Shown here one piece after another: positions 45,442 through 56,645 of a stretch of 64,000 nucleotides of DNA. The stretch covers positions 4,020,181-4,084,180 of the forward strand of contig OX439035.1 in NCBI GenBank assembly GCA_949317995.1. The letters run 5' to 3'. The position numbers were made by a program, and so were the translations under genes. Every line of letters starts with the position of its first letter. Position 1 is the first letter of the stretch. The DNA is from Acholoe squamosa. Its lineage: Eukaryota; Annelida; Polychaeta; Phyllodocida; Polynoidae. The notes beneath the pieces are model-generated. The model did no database searches. It worked only from the letters and a program-made list of their open reading frames with translations, and was not told where the DNA came from.

Positions 45442-45646
45442 TACCGTAATGGCCCGCTGAAGTGCCCGGGCGCTCATTAATTCCAATATCCTTGTATCCC
45501 AGCACTTATTTGAGACCGTTACTTTTTTGAATACTGTTTTAGTGCTTAACAATGATTTCAGTACCCCCATGCCCCCAGGGCTTATTCATGATCCTGTACC
45601 AGAGTGTCTTATTGAGACCCTGGCGCTTAAACGAGCCACTACGGTA
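45442..45646. mobile_element. 205-bp MITE (TACCGTARTGGC ends)
   Basis: The left end is TACCGTAATGGCCCG. The right end, reverse-complemented, is TACCGTAGTGGCTCG. Subterminal 'gtgcccgggcgctcattaattcc' resembles text at 18182, 50275 and the 67-bp satellite at 53.6 kb. Confidence 0.75.
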
Positions 45647-46394
45647 GTGGTATTAGTCAGTGTCATGCTAATGAAGACATTTTACACTGAATATAAACAC
45701 TTCTCTCTGAGAATATACTGGGGAACATAGCCCTAGGTTTATTATATAGCAGCCTTCTCAAATTGGGCCAAAATTCAGATTTGCTCAGGAGCACCAACCC
45801 CTCAGCCCCCACTTGAAAGGTTGAAACTCGGAGACCATGTGATAATTTTGATGAAATATTTGAGGAGAGTACATAAGAATTCAGGGTTGGGAGGTTTCTT
45901 CCAGAGGGTGGAAAAAACGGTAAAAACTGGAAAAATGTCTCTAAACATTTAGAATATAACTCAAAATGTCACCATTTACCAATTAAAGTATAGTAAAGAT
46001 AATTACAGAGGTATCTTTTCCATATCTGTAGGTGGGGGAGTTATTGGTTTTTCAAAATCATGATGGAGGAAATCAAAATTATGAGTGGATATTGTCTGTT
46101 TTGTGACCTGGACAAAATTACATTTCCAGTTCTTTCCAAAGTGAGACTAGCTTCAACTGTGCCCTTTTTTATACAAGGCACATAGCTTTGGTGAAAATAG
46201 AGTGACTTAAACTGACTTTACACCTGTCCTAAGGGAGGACTGAATTCAATAGCTATTTGGTGGTAAGATGTTTATAAGCTTGTGAAGGTTGTACAAAATA
46301 TGTGATGGAAAAAACTAAATTCTGGGGAAGATGTCTGTGTTGTGAAGTGTTTGAAATTTGCTTGTCTGCTTTTATGGATACAAGGGTTTATGGA
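45647..46394. other. Non-coding stretch
   Basis: No gene, RNA or repeat is recognised. Confidence 0.45.
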
Positions 46395-46860
46395 TACAAG
46401 ACACATTTTTTTCTGAAAACTGACCATAATTTCTAATTTTTTTTTCCTTTTCTGAGTAACAGCTAGATAATCATCACATAAATGTTGAGATACTGAAAGT
46501 GAAAGATGAACAGCCAGGTCAATATAGAGGTGCAGTAAACATAGGCATGTCATGTACTTAACTACAACCTATAACAGGAAGTAACAGATAATAACTTGCT
46601 CTGATTAACACAATATTTCTGAAGATGTAGCTGTATAGTTACCCCTTCTGTTATTCACAGTAAATCGTGTCTCATTCTATACAGGTTAATTACTCTGGGT
46701 TAATTACCAGACTATACTTTCAATGTCTGTTTTGCACATTTGTCTGAAAACAGACCATCATCTCTTAATTATGTTTTTTATTTCCTTTTCTGAGTAAAAG
46801 CTAGATAATCATCATGTAAATGTTAAGATACTGAACGTGAAAGATGAACAGCCAAAGAAG
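46395..46860 (+). repeat. Direct repeat pair, ~130 bp, 342 bp apart
   Basis: 'ctgaaaactgaccat', 'ccttttctgagtaacagctagat' and 'gtgaaagatgaacagcca' recur in order at about 46410-46515 and 46745-46857 with some substitutions. Confidence 0.75.
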
Positions 46861-46920
46861 TAATGCGCTGGGTTTCACGGTACATCCTATTGGTTCACAT
46901 CAGTCAACAGAGCCGACCCC

Positions 46921-47147
46921 ATACTGTAAAAAATAACTATTGAATCAACCAGGAATCTTCATAAAAATGAAAAATGGACCACCAGAATTGAAAAGCACTG
47001 AACCAGTGTAGTTTTTACAAGAAGCTCCAGGTGGCAGTGCAGTGGTACACAAATGTACAAGGAATCTCTGTTAAATAATGATAGATCTTTGGAAACTTTA
47101 GGACAAGGAATGTGCCATTATTTCAACATTTTTTTTACAGTGCAGTA
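46921..47147. mobile_element. Short element with ACTGTAAAAAA ends
   Basis: Starts ACTGTAAAAAATAACT and ends TTTTTTTTACAGT, a short inverted pair. The interior aligns with 35137-35290. A non-autonomous transposon is likely. Confidence 0.55.
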
Positions 47148-47653
47148 CCACCTGACCTGTTTGTGGATGTTTTGCTGCTCATGGGAATTGGATGTGACTT
47201 TATTCAATGCATCCTGGTTGTCATCCACTTTGCAGAGGTTAAGTACTGTTCTTTGGTATGAAATCCTGTAGCCTATAAGGCACACTTTGACTTCATATAG
47301 ATTGTATAAAGCGAAGCAAGGACTTACATTCATATGAAGGCTAATATATGTTAGCAAACATGTTCTTTTTTACCATTTACATTTTCAAAAATTTTCAATA
47401 TCTTAAAACGTTCTTTTGGACAAAAACCTTTTTTAAAGGTTAATTTTCACAAATATACATATTTCAAAAAGGTCCATACATTCCCCAACTCAATTACAAC
47501 ACTCAACAGTACCTTGCACAGTTGAAAATGTAAATGGGGGTGGGGCTTCTACACAGGGATGGCCCCCCAGTGCACCTTACGGGATCAGCAAATTTTAGGG
47601 GTGCAATGGGGATAATCTACATAAAATTAATACTGGTCCAAATTAAGTGTAAG

Positions 47654-49223
47654 GTGGGGTGCGCCTTATACATGACGTGCACCTTATAAATGAGGTGCAC
47701 CTTATTCATGAGGTGCACCTTATATGTGGGGTGCACCTTGTACATGAGGTGCACCTTATACATGAGGTGACCTTATACATGAGGTGTACCTTATACATGA
47801 GGTGCACCTTATACGTGAGGTGCACCTTATACGTGAGGTGCACCTTATACATGAGGTGCACCTTATACATGAGGTGCACCTTATACATGAGGTGCACCTT
47901 ATTCATGAGGTGCACCTTATACATGAGGTGCACCTTATACATGAGGTGCACCTTATACATGAGGTGCACCTTATACGTGAGGTGCACCTTATACGTGAGG
48001 TGCACCTTATACGTGAGGTGCACCTTATACATGGGGTACACCTTATACATGGGGTGCACCTTATACATGGGGTGCACCTTATACATGAGGTGCACCTTAT
48101 ACATGAGGTGCACCTTATACATGAGGTGCACCTTATACATGAGGTGCACCTTATTCATGAGGTGCACCTTATACATGAGGTGCACCTTATACATGAGGTG
48201 CACCTTATACGTGAGGTGCACCTTATTCATGAGGTGCACCTTATACATGAGGTGCACCTTATACGTGAGGTGCACCTTATACGTGAGGTGCACCTTATAC
48301 GTGAGGTGCACCTTATACATGGGGTACACCTTATACATGGGGTGCACCTTATACATGGGGTGCACCTTATACATGAGGTGCACCTTATACATGAGGTGCA
48401 CCTTATACATGAGGTGCACCTTATACATGAGGTGCACCTTATACATGAGGTGCACCTTATTCATGAGGTGCACCTTATACATGAGGTGCACCTTATACAT
48501 GAGGTGCACCTTATACATGAGGTGCACCTTATAAATGAAGTGCACCTTATACATGAGGTGCACCTTATACATGAGGTGCACCTTATACATGAGGTGCACC
48601 TTATACATGAGGTGCACCTTATACATGAGGTGCACCTTATACATGAGGTGCACCTTATACATGAGGTGCACCTTATACATGAAGTGCACCTTATACATGA
48701 GGTGCACCTTATACATGGGGTGCACCTTATACATGGGGTTCACCTTATACATGAGGTGCACCTATACATAAGGTGCACCTTATACATGAGGTGCACCTTA
48801 TACATGAGGCGCACCTTATACATGAGGTGCACCTTATACATGAGGTGCACCTTATACATGAGGTGCGCCTTATACATGAGGTGTGCCTTATACATGAGGC
48901 GCACCTTATACGTGAGGTGCACCTTATACATGAGGTGTGCCTTATATGTGGAGTGCACCTTATACATGAAGTGCACCTTATACATGGGGTGCACCTTATA
49001 CATGAGGTGCACCTTATACCTGAAGTGCACCTTATACATGAGGTGCGCCTTATACATGAGGTGTGCCCTTTACATGAGGTGCACTTTATACATGAGGTGC
49101 ACCTTATACATGAGGTGCGCCTTATACATGAGGTGCACCTTATACATGAGGTGCACCTTATACATGAAGTGCACCTTATACATGAGGTGCACCTTATACA
49201 TGAGGTGTGCCTTATACGTGAGG
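47654..49223 (+). repeat. 18-bp minisatellite, ~87 units
   Basis: Units of GTGCACCTTATACATGAG with variants TACGTGAG, TTCATGAG, TACATGGG and, toward the right, GCGCC and GTGCC. A higher-order period of 288 bp (16 units) is visible: the GGGGTACACC variant recurs at 48033 and 48321 with the same neighbours. Because 18 is a multiple of 3, both strands carry long HLIHEV- or YKVHLM-type frames that are not genes. Edges read 'aaggtggggtgcgcctta' and 'gaggtcttaccg', like a TIR of the TACCGTA/TATAAGG family. Confidence 0.95.
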
Positions 49224-49512
49224 TCTTACCGTGGATATAATAGATTCTTTACCAAAGTCAGTGTAGACAGGAGCTTCCTGCATCGGCCGACAGATTTATT
49301 GCTATTTACGTTATTTGCTTTGATGCCCTACATTAGGCTATACCAGCTACCCTAGTACCTTCTGCACTAATTTGAGGCTTACTGGGCCTCATAGAATGTC
49401 CCAAAAGTAAGTGTGCACTTTATGGGTGGGGTAGAATTACATTAGATAAGTACTAAAGCTCCTCGTGAATAGAAAAGCATCCCTCACACAATATACCCAG
49501 GTAGCAAGGATA

Positions 49513-49773
49513 CATTGGGCCAATGTTGGCTTATATTGGGCCAATGTTGGCTTATATTGGGCCAACATTGGCTTATATTGGGCCAATGTTGGCTTATATT
49601 GGGCCAATGTCGGCTTATATTGGGCCAATGTCGGCTTATATTGGGCCAATGTCGGCTTATATTGGGCCAATGTTGGCTTATATTGGGCCAAGGTTGGCTT
49701 ATATTGGGCCAATGTTGGCTTATATTGGGCCAATGTCGCCATACACTGGGCCAATGTTGGCTTATATTGGTCC
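49513..49773 (+). repeat. 21-bp minisatellite, ~12 units
   Basis: Units of GGGCCAATGTTGGCTTATATT with TCGG and AACATT variants. Long frames on both strands follow from the multiple-of-3 period. Confidence 0.95.
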
Positions 49774-49940
49774 AAGCATGGCCCAATGCCCCATTGCTCA
49801 ATTTGCTGATTGGGATAGGCTTTACGGTAAATAAAGCGGGATTATTTTTTTCTCCCCCATCACGGTTGAGTGGCCTCTGGTGTTGGTGGTGGTTATTTGG
49901 GAAGTTCCGCAGCTTTCATTCTACACCTGAATCAGCAGCC

Positions 49941-50120
49941 ATGGATGTCACTGTAACATTACAGCACTGTGAGAGAGGAGGACCAAGGAACTATAAGGCA
50001 CTACTCGCTGTGTGTCTACATCTAATGGACACTGATAAGGATTAACTGGACGAAGCAGGGCAGATTATCATCAAGGAATTGGAAGAGGACGTTTTCATCT
50101 CTATGCTAACATATGTATAG
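49941..50120 (+). pseudogene. Exon-like block of unknown identity
   Basis: From ATG at 49941 the frame reads MDVTVTLQHC...NYKALLAVCLHLMDTDKD, meets TAA at 50043, and continues in the same frame as LDEAGQIIIKELEEDVF before TAG at 50118, directly followed by the strong donor GTAAGT (50121). Upstream, 'gggaagttccgcag' could be an acceptor. The residues look like real protein interrupted by one stop, but no family is recognised. It may be a decayed exon or chance. Confidence 0.3.
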
Positions 50121-50308
50121 GTAAGTGTACCTCAGTGACGGATTCAGGATTTTGAAAAGGAGGTGGTGTGCCCTCATTTAGTCCTTCATACTTAAAAGAG
50201 CCAAATAAACTCTGGACTAAAGGGAAAAGGGAGTGTTATATTTTCAAACAGTAAAATACGGTATTGACCTGCACAAGTGCTTGGGTGCTCATTGATTTCA
50301 AAGGGGCG

Positions 50309-50495
50309 CACACGAGGCGGGTCACCGGGTAGTCACATGTCCCCTGTCGGTATCACACCGATCCAGGCGTAGGTGGAAGGTAGAGAACGTCAGGTCAGGG
50401 GAAGTAGCTCAGAGGAAGAGCTTCCGCTTCAAAGTTGGAGGGTCCCGGGTTCGAGTCCCGGTTTCTCCAAAGACGTTTTCCGCCGACCTCTACAC
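50309..50495 (+). repeat. tRNA-bearing dispersed repeat, monomer copy
   Basis: Body 'gtcaccgggtagtcac...ccaggcgtaggtggaaggtagagaacgt', then a tRNA-like segment, then the tail 'gttttccgccgacctctaca'. The same order occurs twice in tandem at 56212-56645. Confidence 0.75.
50398..50469 (+). tRNA. tRNA-like sequence in a repeat (probable pseudogene)
   Basis: 72 nt. Acceptor GGGGAAG pairs with TTTCTCC, D-arm GCTC/GAGC, T-arm CCGGGTTCGAGTCCCGG with a perfect box B. The anticodon stem TCCGC/TTGGA is poor. The 7-base loop TTCAAAG would give CAA (Leu), unlike its sister at 56339. It is probably repeat-borne, not a functional tRNA. Confidence 0.55.
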
Positions 50496-50819
50496 TATTA
50501 AAAGGTGCTGACATTGGTGAGGCCATTTATGGACATTTCCCCATACAGGGTTCCACATTGATCAGAAGGGGACCCTACCCCCCCCAACCCACCTCATATC
50601 GAAAGGGAGGGGTAGAGAGAGGGACGGAGGAATAAAATAGGAGGGGCACAGGGGAAAGGGTTGCATCAACAATATAATTAGGTTGGTCTAAGAGGTAGGT
50701 CCAGCTTAATTGGATCTAATTTGCTCTGCCAAAATCCCGGGGACAATACATGCCAGGATACCAATTTTTTTGTCTGAAACGTCCAAATCTCATATTTTAC
50801 CTATGAACACCGGGTTATA

Positions 50820-51800
50820 TATCCCTTTAATGGCCATTGATGCATTAATGCATCATGCCCATTGGTCATCATGATGCACCAATGAGACTGCTCGCCAGCA
50901 CTTCACTGGTGCATCATGCCAACCCTACGTGGTCGATACATATATACTCCCGGATGGTCGGCACTTCGTTAGGGAGTGATCATTTTTTAACAACAGGGGG
51001 GGGGCTGGTAGGTTTGCGCGCGGACGCACGAAAAAAATTTCGACCCCCCCCCTCTCTCGAGGGGGTAAAATTTTTTTGGCCCCCCCCATAAGGGACAAAA
51101 ATTGCGCGCGAATGTCCCCTCTTAGCCTATAGTAACGCGCGGGGTTTTCCACTGAAAACAGATGAAATTATTTTGACCCCCCCCCATCAGAGGTGTTGAA
51201 AAAATTCTGACCCCCCCTGGTCAAGGGGTTGAAAAAATTCTGAGCCCCCCCTCAAACCCACCAGCCCCCCCCCCCCCGTTGTTAAAAAATGATCACTCCC
51301 TTAGTGGATCGTGAAGACCAATAGGCATGATGCACTCCTGAATTAGCGGCCCTTAAAGAACCTTAAAGGGCCAATGACAGCGAGGCCATAGGGGAACCCC
51401 AATTACTTTTGATCAACCTCTTAAATACTCAAGTTGAAAAGGTCAACTTCTTGCACCCTCCCCAATAAACAAAAACAAACGTTGTCAAGCGTGAACGTTC
51501 TTTATGGCTCCTTGTTATCGCTAAAATAACATGTTTATGTTTAGCGGGTGTAAGTATCATGCCCCTGTGAGAGGAGTGCATCATGCCTATTGGTCGTCAT
51601 GATGCTCATCTGATCGCCAGCACTTGATTGGGGCATCGTGATGACCCTCTGGGGCTGTAACAATCCTGTAGGGTCGTCATGATGCATGAATGCAGCCCTG
51701 GTGAGTTACTTAATTGTCAGGGCTTCATTCATGCATCATGACGACCAATGGGCATGATGCACCAATGCATCATCGGTCCTTAACTAAAGGGTTAAATATA
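50820..51800. repeat. Dispersed palindromic repeat, long copy split by a MITE
   Basis: Contains many inverted variants of CATGATGCACCAATG and CATTCATGCATCATGAC (50845-50935, 51310-51345, 51565-51780), with 'ccctttaa' near the left end and 'aaagggttaa' at the right as possible termini. A 329-bp MITE at 50972-51300 interrupts it. Confidence 0.65.
50972..51300 (-). mobile_element. PIF/Harbinger-like MITE, copy 1
   Basis: 329 bp with inverted ends GGGAGTGATCATTTTTTAAC and a following G-run (right end reverse-complemented: the same). Flanked by TTA on both sides (50969-50971, 51301-51303), the 3-bp TWA target duplication typical of PIF/Harbinger. The interior holds long G/C runs and no ORF. It is in opposite orientation to copy 2. 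Confidence 0.85.
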
Positions 51801-52072
51801 GATCATTGTTTCATGTAACTTTAAATCATGTCATTTAATATGACACCATAACACAGTACATGTATACGTGGCACGTGATCTAAATAATGTTGAATGTCAA
51901 ATAGCACACAAGGAGTTTTTGGGGCTCGCCAAACTCCTGTAGATTCACTGTAAAAAGGACACATTCATCCACTTTAAAGTGTTTTATATAGTGCATGTTA
52001 TTGGGGCTATTGCTACCTATAGATATGAGAAGGAGTTATATGCATTACAATCAAATGAAAGTAAACAGGTAA
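51801..52072. other. Short non-coding interval
   Basis: No feature recognised. Confidence 0.4.
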
Positions 52073-52378
52073 GGGAGTGATCATTTTTTCAACAACAGGG
52101 GGGGCTGGTGGGTTTGAGGGGGGGTCAGAATTTTTTCAAAGCCTTGACCGGGGGTCGGAATTTTTTCAAAACCTCTGATGGGGGGGTCAAAATAATTTCA
52201 CCTGTTTTCAGTGGAAAACCCCGCGCATTACTATATGCTAAAAGGGGACGTACGCGCGATTTTTGTCCCTTATGGGGGGGGTTGAAAAAACTTTACCCCC
52301 TCGAAAGGGGGGTCGAAATTTTTTTCAGGCGTCCGCAGGCAGCCCCTCCCCCCCTGTTGTTAAAAAATGATCACTCCC
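52073..52378 (+). mobile_element. PIF/Harbinger-like MITE, copy 2
   Basis: 306 bp, the same family as 50972-51300 but inverted. Ends GGGAGTGATCATTTTTT and AAAAAATGATCACTCCC. Flanked by TAA on both sides (52070-52072, 52379-52381). Both copies share the inner 'cagtggaaaaccccgcgc' on opposite strands. Confidence 0.85.
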
Positions 52379-53616
52379 TAAAGTTAAACCCAGCACCCCA
52401 CTGCTCTTTGAGGAAGACCCTATTTTAATTATATTGGGGGGGGGGCACTTGGCCCTTGTTTGTAGATTGACCTACTAGTATCTAGAGATCTACCTCTAAT
52501 ATATTCTCTACAACCATTACCCTTGAACCATTCGGTAAAACCCCGTGTATAAGCCACACCTTAAAAGTGAGGACGCATCCCTGGTATGCCTTATATGATC
52601 AGGAAACCTGGCGGGGTACCTCATAAGACTTAAATGGGATTTCTAACTATAGAACAGTACTAAAATGGGGGGGGGGTTACAGTGCATTATGGGAAATCCC
52701 ACTTCCCTGGTGCTGTAAAATATAATAAACATTACCTTTGATAAAATACGATTGATGTCTACCTTTTATTGTATCGGACTGAGGTCGATCTTACTTGAAA
52801 GGTGACTTAAAAGGATATCCCAGAAACGTGACTTGGCTAGTTTTTGTGTATTTTGAAAAACAATATGTTACAATCAATATTACCACCAATACCATACATT
52901 TAAGGGGGCTAGCACGGCCAATTTCAACATGGGTACCGTTTCAAAGACAGTTGATAAACTCGCGGGACCCAGCAGAAATATTTGCGACGACTTCATTGGT
53001 CAAGCAGTGGTCACGTGACTTGCTTCACTAGTGTGGTGGGATTGTGGGTAAGGCTTGACCTATATCTGACAAGATTTTTATTCCTATGCCTCAGTGCTGG
53101 GGGACTGGTGAAAGTAGTCCCGGTCAGCTATTCCAGTATCCCACCGCGTCAGAGAAGGATTCGCCTGAGAATATGAGCTGAGGTTAGATTGGTGGGTACG
53201 TCTTATGGATGAAAAGAAATGTAGTATTCCTCAAAAGGTAATGAAAATTTTCTTTAATATATAAAAAAAAATTATTTGGCCTATAGTGCATACAAATACC
53301 CCTAACTTTAAATTTTATTTGGCCTTAGATGATAATATATAGATGTATCAGATGTCATTTGAAAGGGAATTAAACTAGAACAAATATTCATACTTTGTAT
53401 GTGGTACGGGTGGAGGTGGTGGTGCTGTTTTCAATAGTAGGGATTAGCTATCACCCAGGTCTGATGACCTTTGTGATTATAGAAAGCCAGGGCCATGGTG
53501 GGTGACGGTTGGCTATGACAGCTTTGTGAGGCCTATTGCTCTATCTACACTAATATGAATTAATAGCAACAACAACAACGACAACAATAACATCCTTATG
53601 TAAAATGGGCCACCCC
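52379..53616. other. Non-coding stretch with a possible promoter
   Basis: No gene is recognised. 52541-52600 contains a fragment like the TATAAGCC family ('cgtgtataagccacacctt'). A possible promoter is listed separately. Confidence 0.45.
52960..53060 (+). promoter_or_regulatory. Possible promoter: inverted CCAAT plus CLEAR/USF E-box
   Basis: ATTGG at 52995-52999 is followed 11 bp later by the 10-bp palindrome GTCACGTGAC (53010-53019), with CpGs nearby. No gene body is recognised downstream, so this may be chance. Confidence 0.3.
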
Positions 53617-54650
53617 AGGCCCCTATTCAACGCCCGGTCCCTATTGATTTCACAACCCTCCTACTCCGACCCCTAATCAAGGGAGGCTCCTATTCAACGC
53701 CCGGTCCCTATTGATTTTACAACCCTCCTACCCCAACCCCTAATCAAGGGAGGCTTCTATTCAACGCCCGGTCCCTATTGATTTCACAACCCTCCTACCC
53801 CGACCCCTAATCAAGGGAGGCTTCTATTCAACGCCCGGTCCCTATTGATTTCACAACCCTCCTACCCCAACCCCTAATCAAGGGAGGCTGCTATTCAAGG
53901 CCCGGACCCTATTGATTTCACAACCCTCCTACCCTGACCCCTAATCAAGGGAGGCTCCTATTCAAGGCCCGGACCCTATTGATTTCACAACCCTCCTATC
54001 CCGACCACTAATCAAGGGAGGCTCCTATTCAACGCCCGGTCCCTATTGATTTCACAACCCTCCTACCTCGACCCCTAATCAAGGGAGGCTCCTATTCAAC
54101 GCCCGGTCCCTATTGATTTCACAACCCTCCTACCCCGACCCCTAATCAAGGGAGGCTCCTATTCAACGCCCGGTCCCTATTGATTTCACAACCCTCCTAC
54201 CCCGACCCCTAATCAAGGGAGGCTCCTATTCAAGGCCCGGTCCCTATTGATTTCACAACCCTCCTACCCCAACCCCTAATCAAGGGAGGCTTCTATTCAA
54301 CGCCCGGTCCCTATTGATTTCACAACCCTCCTACCCCAACCCCTAATCAAGGGAGGCTCCTATTCAATGCCCAGTCCCTATTGATTTCACAACCCTCCTA
54401 CCCCAACCACTAATGAAGGGAGGCTCCTATTCAACGCCCGGTCCCTATTGATTTCACAACCCTCCTACCCCGACCCCTAATCAAGGGAGGCTCCTATTCA
54501 AGGCCCGGTCCCTATTGATTTCACAACCCTCCTACCCCAACCCCTAATCAAGGGAGGCTTCTATTCAAGGCCCTGTCCCTATTGATTTCACAACCCTCCT
54601 ACCCCAACCCCTAATCAAGGGAGGCTCCTATTCAAGGCCCGGTCCCTATA
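53617..54650 (+). repeat. 67-bp satellite, ~15 units
   Basis: Units of 'cctattcaacgcccggtccc', 'tattgatttcacaaccctcc', 'taccccgacccctaatcaag', 'ggaggct'. Variants are AACG/AAGG and CCGA/CCAA. The CGCCCGG...ATTGATTTC core resembles subterminal sequence of the TIR family at 45442 and text at 18182 and 50275. Confidence 0.95.
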
Positions 54651-56211
54651 TGAGACATTAAGGGATGTAGTCCCCCTGCCGCGCCTTCCCTACCCTACCC
54701 AACATTAGGCTCCGCCCTCACTACGCCATCCAGGCCACTTCTATGGGATGCCATTGGTTCCTAAAATCGAATATTAGTTAAATTAACATTTAAGTAGGGA
54801 TCATCACTCAAGCACATAGTCCAGTGGCGGCGAAAGGGGGGGGGGCAAGGGGGCGCATGCCCCCTACAACTTAATGTTGTGTGTTGGGGGGGGGGTGACT
54901 GTGCTTTTGTTCAGCATGGCCCATTCTTCCCCCCCCCCATAGCAGGCCTTGTGTAGCCATACATTTCTATAAGGAAAGATTATTTTCTTAAAAACATTCC
55001 AACGGTTTATTTTTCTTACAGAATTTGACCAGGAAGCATGGAAATGTGTTTCTTCACAGGCCCAAGTGTGCTAGCTAACTGCTGAACAAACTCGTGAGAA
55101 TTTCTTGGATATGGGACATTCAGACATTTGGGAAATGGGACACTATGAATTTGGGGCATTTTGGAAACGGGACATTTTGAAATTCTGGCATTCTGGCAAT
55201 GGGATATTTTGGAAACGGGACACATTGAACACAACGGACACAATGAATATAACTCACTTTTACTATTCTACATTGGAAAAGGGGCCTAACTGTAGCGATG
55301 TCACCCATACCCATAATATCGAAGTATCGTTTTTATTGAAATAGTGAATATCGTATCGACACTGGTCTTATATCAATACAAAGACAGTAATCACTTCACC
55401 ATTCTAATGTAAAATCATCCTCACAGCTCTAGTAATACTCCCCACACAAAAGGCCCCTAAATTCATTTATATGGGTGAATGTTATTTATGTCATTGCTAA
55501 GATAAAGGGTGGTGTTATACATTGGTGATCTAGAGGACAGCAAGTGATGGCGGACAGCTGGATTCCTTGTAAATTTGAAAGTACAAAAGTATTCTCAAGA
55601 ATAATATATGTAGCAGACTAATAAATGACACTTACCAGAAGCTAGCACACAAAGACCTACTTTATAATGACAATACACATCTACGATTACCTGTGTTACC
55701 ATTTCCATTATAATTTTTTATCAATACTTTTAGAATCTCTGTCCAAAAACCACAGGGTGGTGCAATTCGCTAGCAGCTGTGTCTTCTCCCTACCTCACCC
55801 TACCGATACTAAACTGCTGAACCTCTGGACATTTTTGCCCTATTGAACATGTCTTTTTATCAAATCGGCAAAGAATCGGAATATCGAGACAAAAAATCGT
55901 GATAATCGGAATCGGCAAAAATAGGATGTCAATGACATCCGTATACCTAACTGTATTTAAGACAGGGCAGCTTGGAAACGGGACAGTTTTTTGAGGTCCC
56001 GTTTCCAAAATATCATTATAGTCCCATTTCCAAGATACACTTTGGGTCCTAGTCCAGTTTCCTAGCAGTATAGCTCACATAGTCATATCAGCTGGGGGCC
56101 GATAATAGACCCCGACTCCACTATGACTAACACCTTCAGCCCCCGACTCCGCAGTTTATGCCAGGGATGCCTCCCATTGGTCAATAATACAATAGCCATG
56201 TGCCGTATAGG
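54651..56211. other. Non-coding stretch with GGAAACGGGAC repeats
   Basis: 55110-55235 contains several loose ~24-bp repeats of 'ggaaacgggacattttg'. 55974-56008 has the inverted pair GGAAACGGGAC / GTCCCGTTTCC, a hairpin. Together they may outline a decayed element of ~900 bp. No gene is seen. Confidence 0.45.
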
Positions 56212-56338
56212 TGTGTAGGGGATCGTGAATTCCCGCGCACGATGTACCGACTCTCAGGGGCCGGTCATCGGGTAATCCCAGTTCCCCTCTCTGTGTCACC
56301 CCAGTACAGGCGTGGGTGGAAGGTAGAAAACGTCAGAC

Positions 56339-56410
56339 GGGGAAGTAGCTCAGTGGTAGAGCTTCTGCTTGCAAGTTGGAGGGTCCCGGGTTCGACTCCC
56401 GGTTTCTCCA
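56339..56410 (+). tRNA. tRNA-like sequence in repeat, GCA anticodon (Cys-like)
   Basis: 72 nt. Acceptor GGGGAAG/TTTCTCC, D-arm GCTCAGTGGTAGAGC (perfect box A style), loop TTGCAAG giving GCA, T-arm CCGGGTTCGACTCCCGG. The anticodon stem TCTGC/TTGGA has a mismatch and wobbles, so function as a tRNA is doubtful. Confidence 0.55.
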
Positions 56411-56550
56411 GAAAGCTGGTTGGGGGCTGTGTAGGGGATCGTGAATTCCCGTGCACGAAGTACCGACTCTCAGGAGCCGGTCATCGGGTAATCCCAGTTC
56501 CCCTCTCTGTGTCACCCCAGTCCAGGCGTAGGTGGAAGGTAGGAAACGTA

Positions 56551-56621
56551 CGATTGCTCTACTCAGCAGTAGAGCAATCGTCTGAAGACTGACAGGTCCT
56601 GGATTCAACTAGCGGTTTCCC
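56551..56621 (+). tRNA. Degenerate tRNA-like segment with strong 5' hairpin
   Basis: CGATTGCTCTACT, CAGC, AGTAGAGCAATCG forms a perfect 13-bp stem where the D-arm should be. Then 'gtctgaagac' could present GAA (Phe-like), followed by a broken T-arm 'cctggattcaactagcgg'. It is not a functional tRNA. Confidence 0.4.
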
Positions 56622-56645
56622 TAAATGTTTTCGCCGACCCCTACA

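Larger units (their letters stand above)
56212..56645 (+). repeat. tRNA-bearing repeat, tandem dimer (217-bp period)
   Basis: Body 'taggggatcgtgaattcccg...ccggtcatcgggtaatccc...ggtggaaggtag' begins at 56215 and again at 56432 with few differences. The first body is followed by a good tRNA-like segment, the second by a degenerate one, then the tail 'gttttcgccgacccctaca'. Confidence 0.8.

Noticed and set aside
47706..49355. Long frames on both strands (up to 523 codons) with six-residue repeats
   Set aside because: Produced by an 18-bp minisatellite whose period is a multiple of 3. Both strands and several frames are open at once.
49437..50045. 100-176-codon frames on both strands over 49.5-49.8 kb
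   Set aside because: By-product of the 21-bp tandem repeat.
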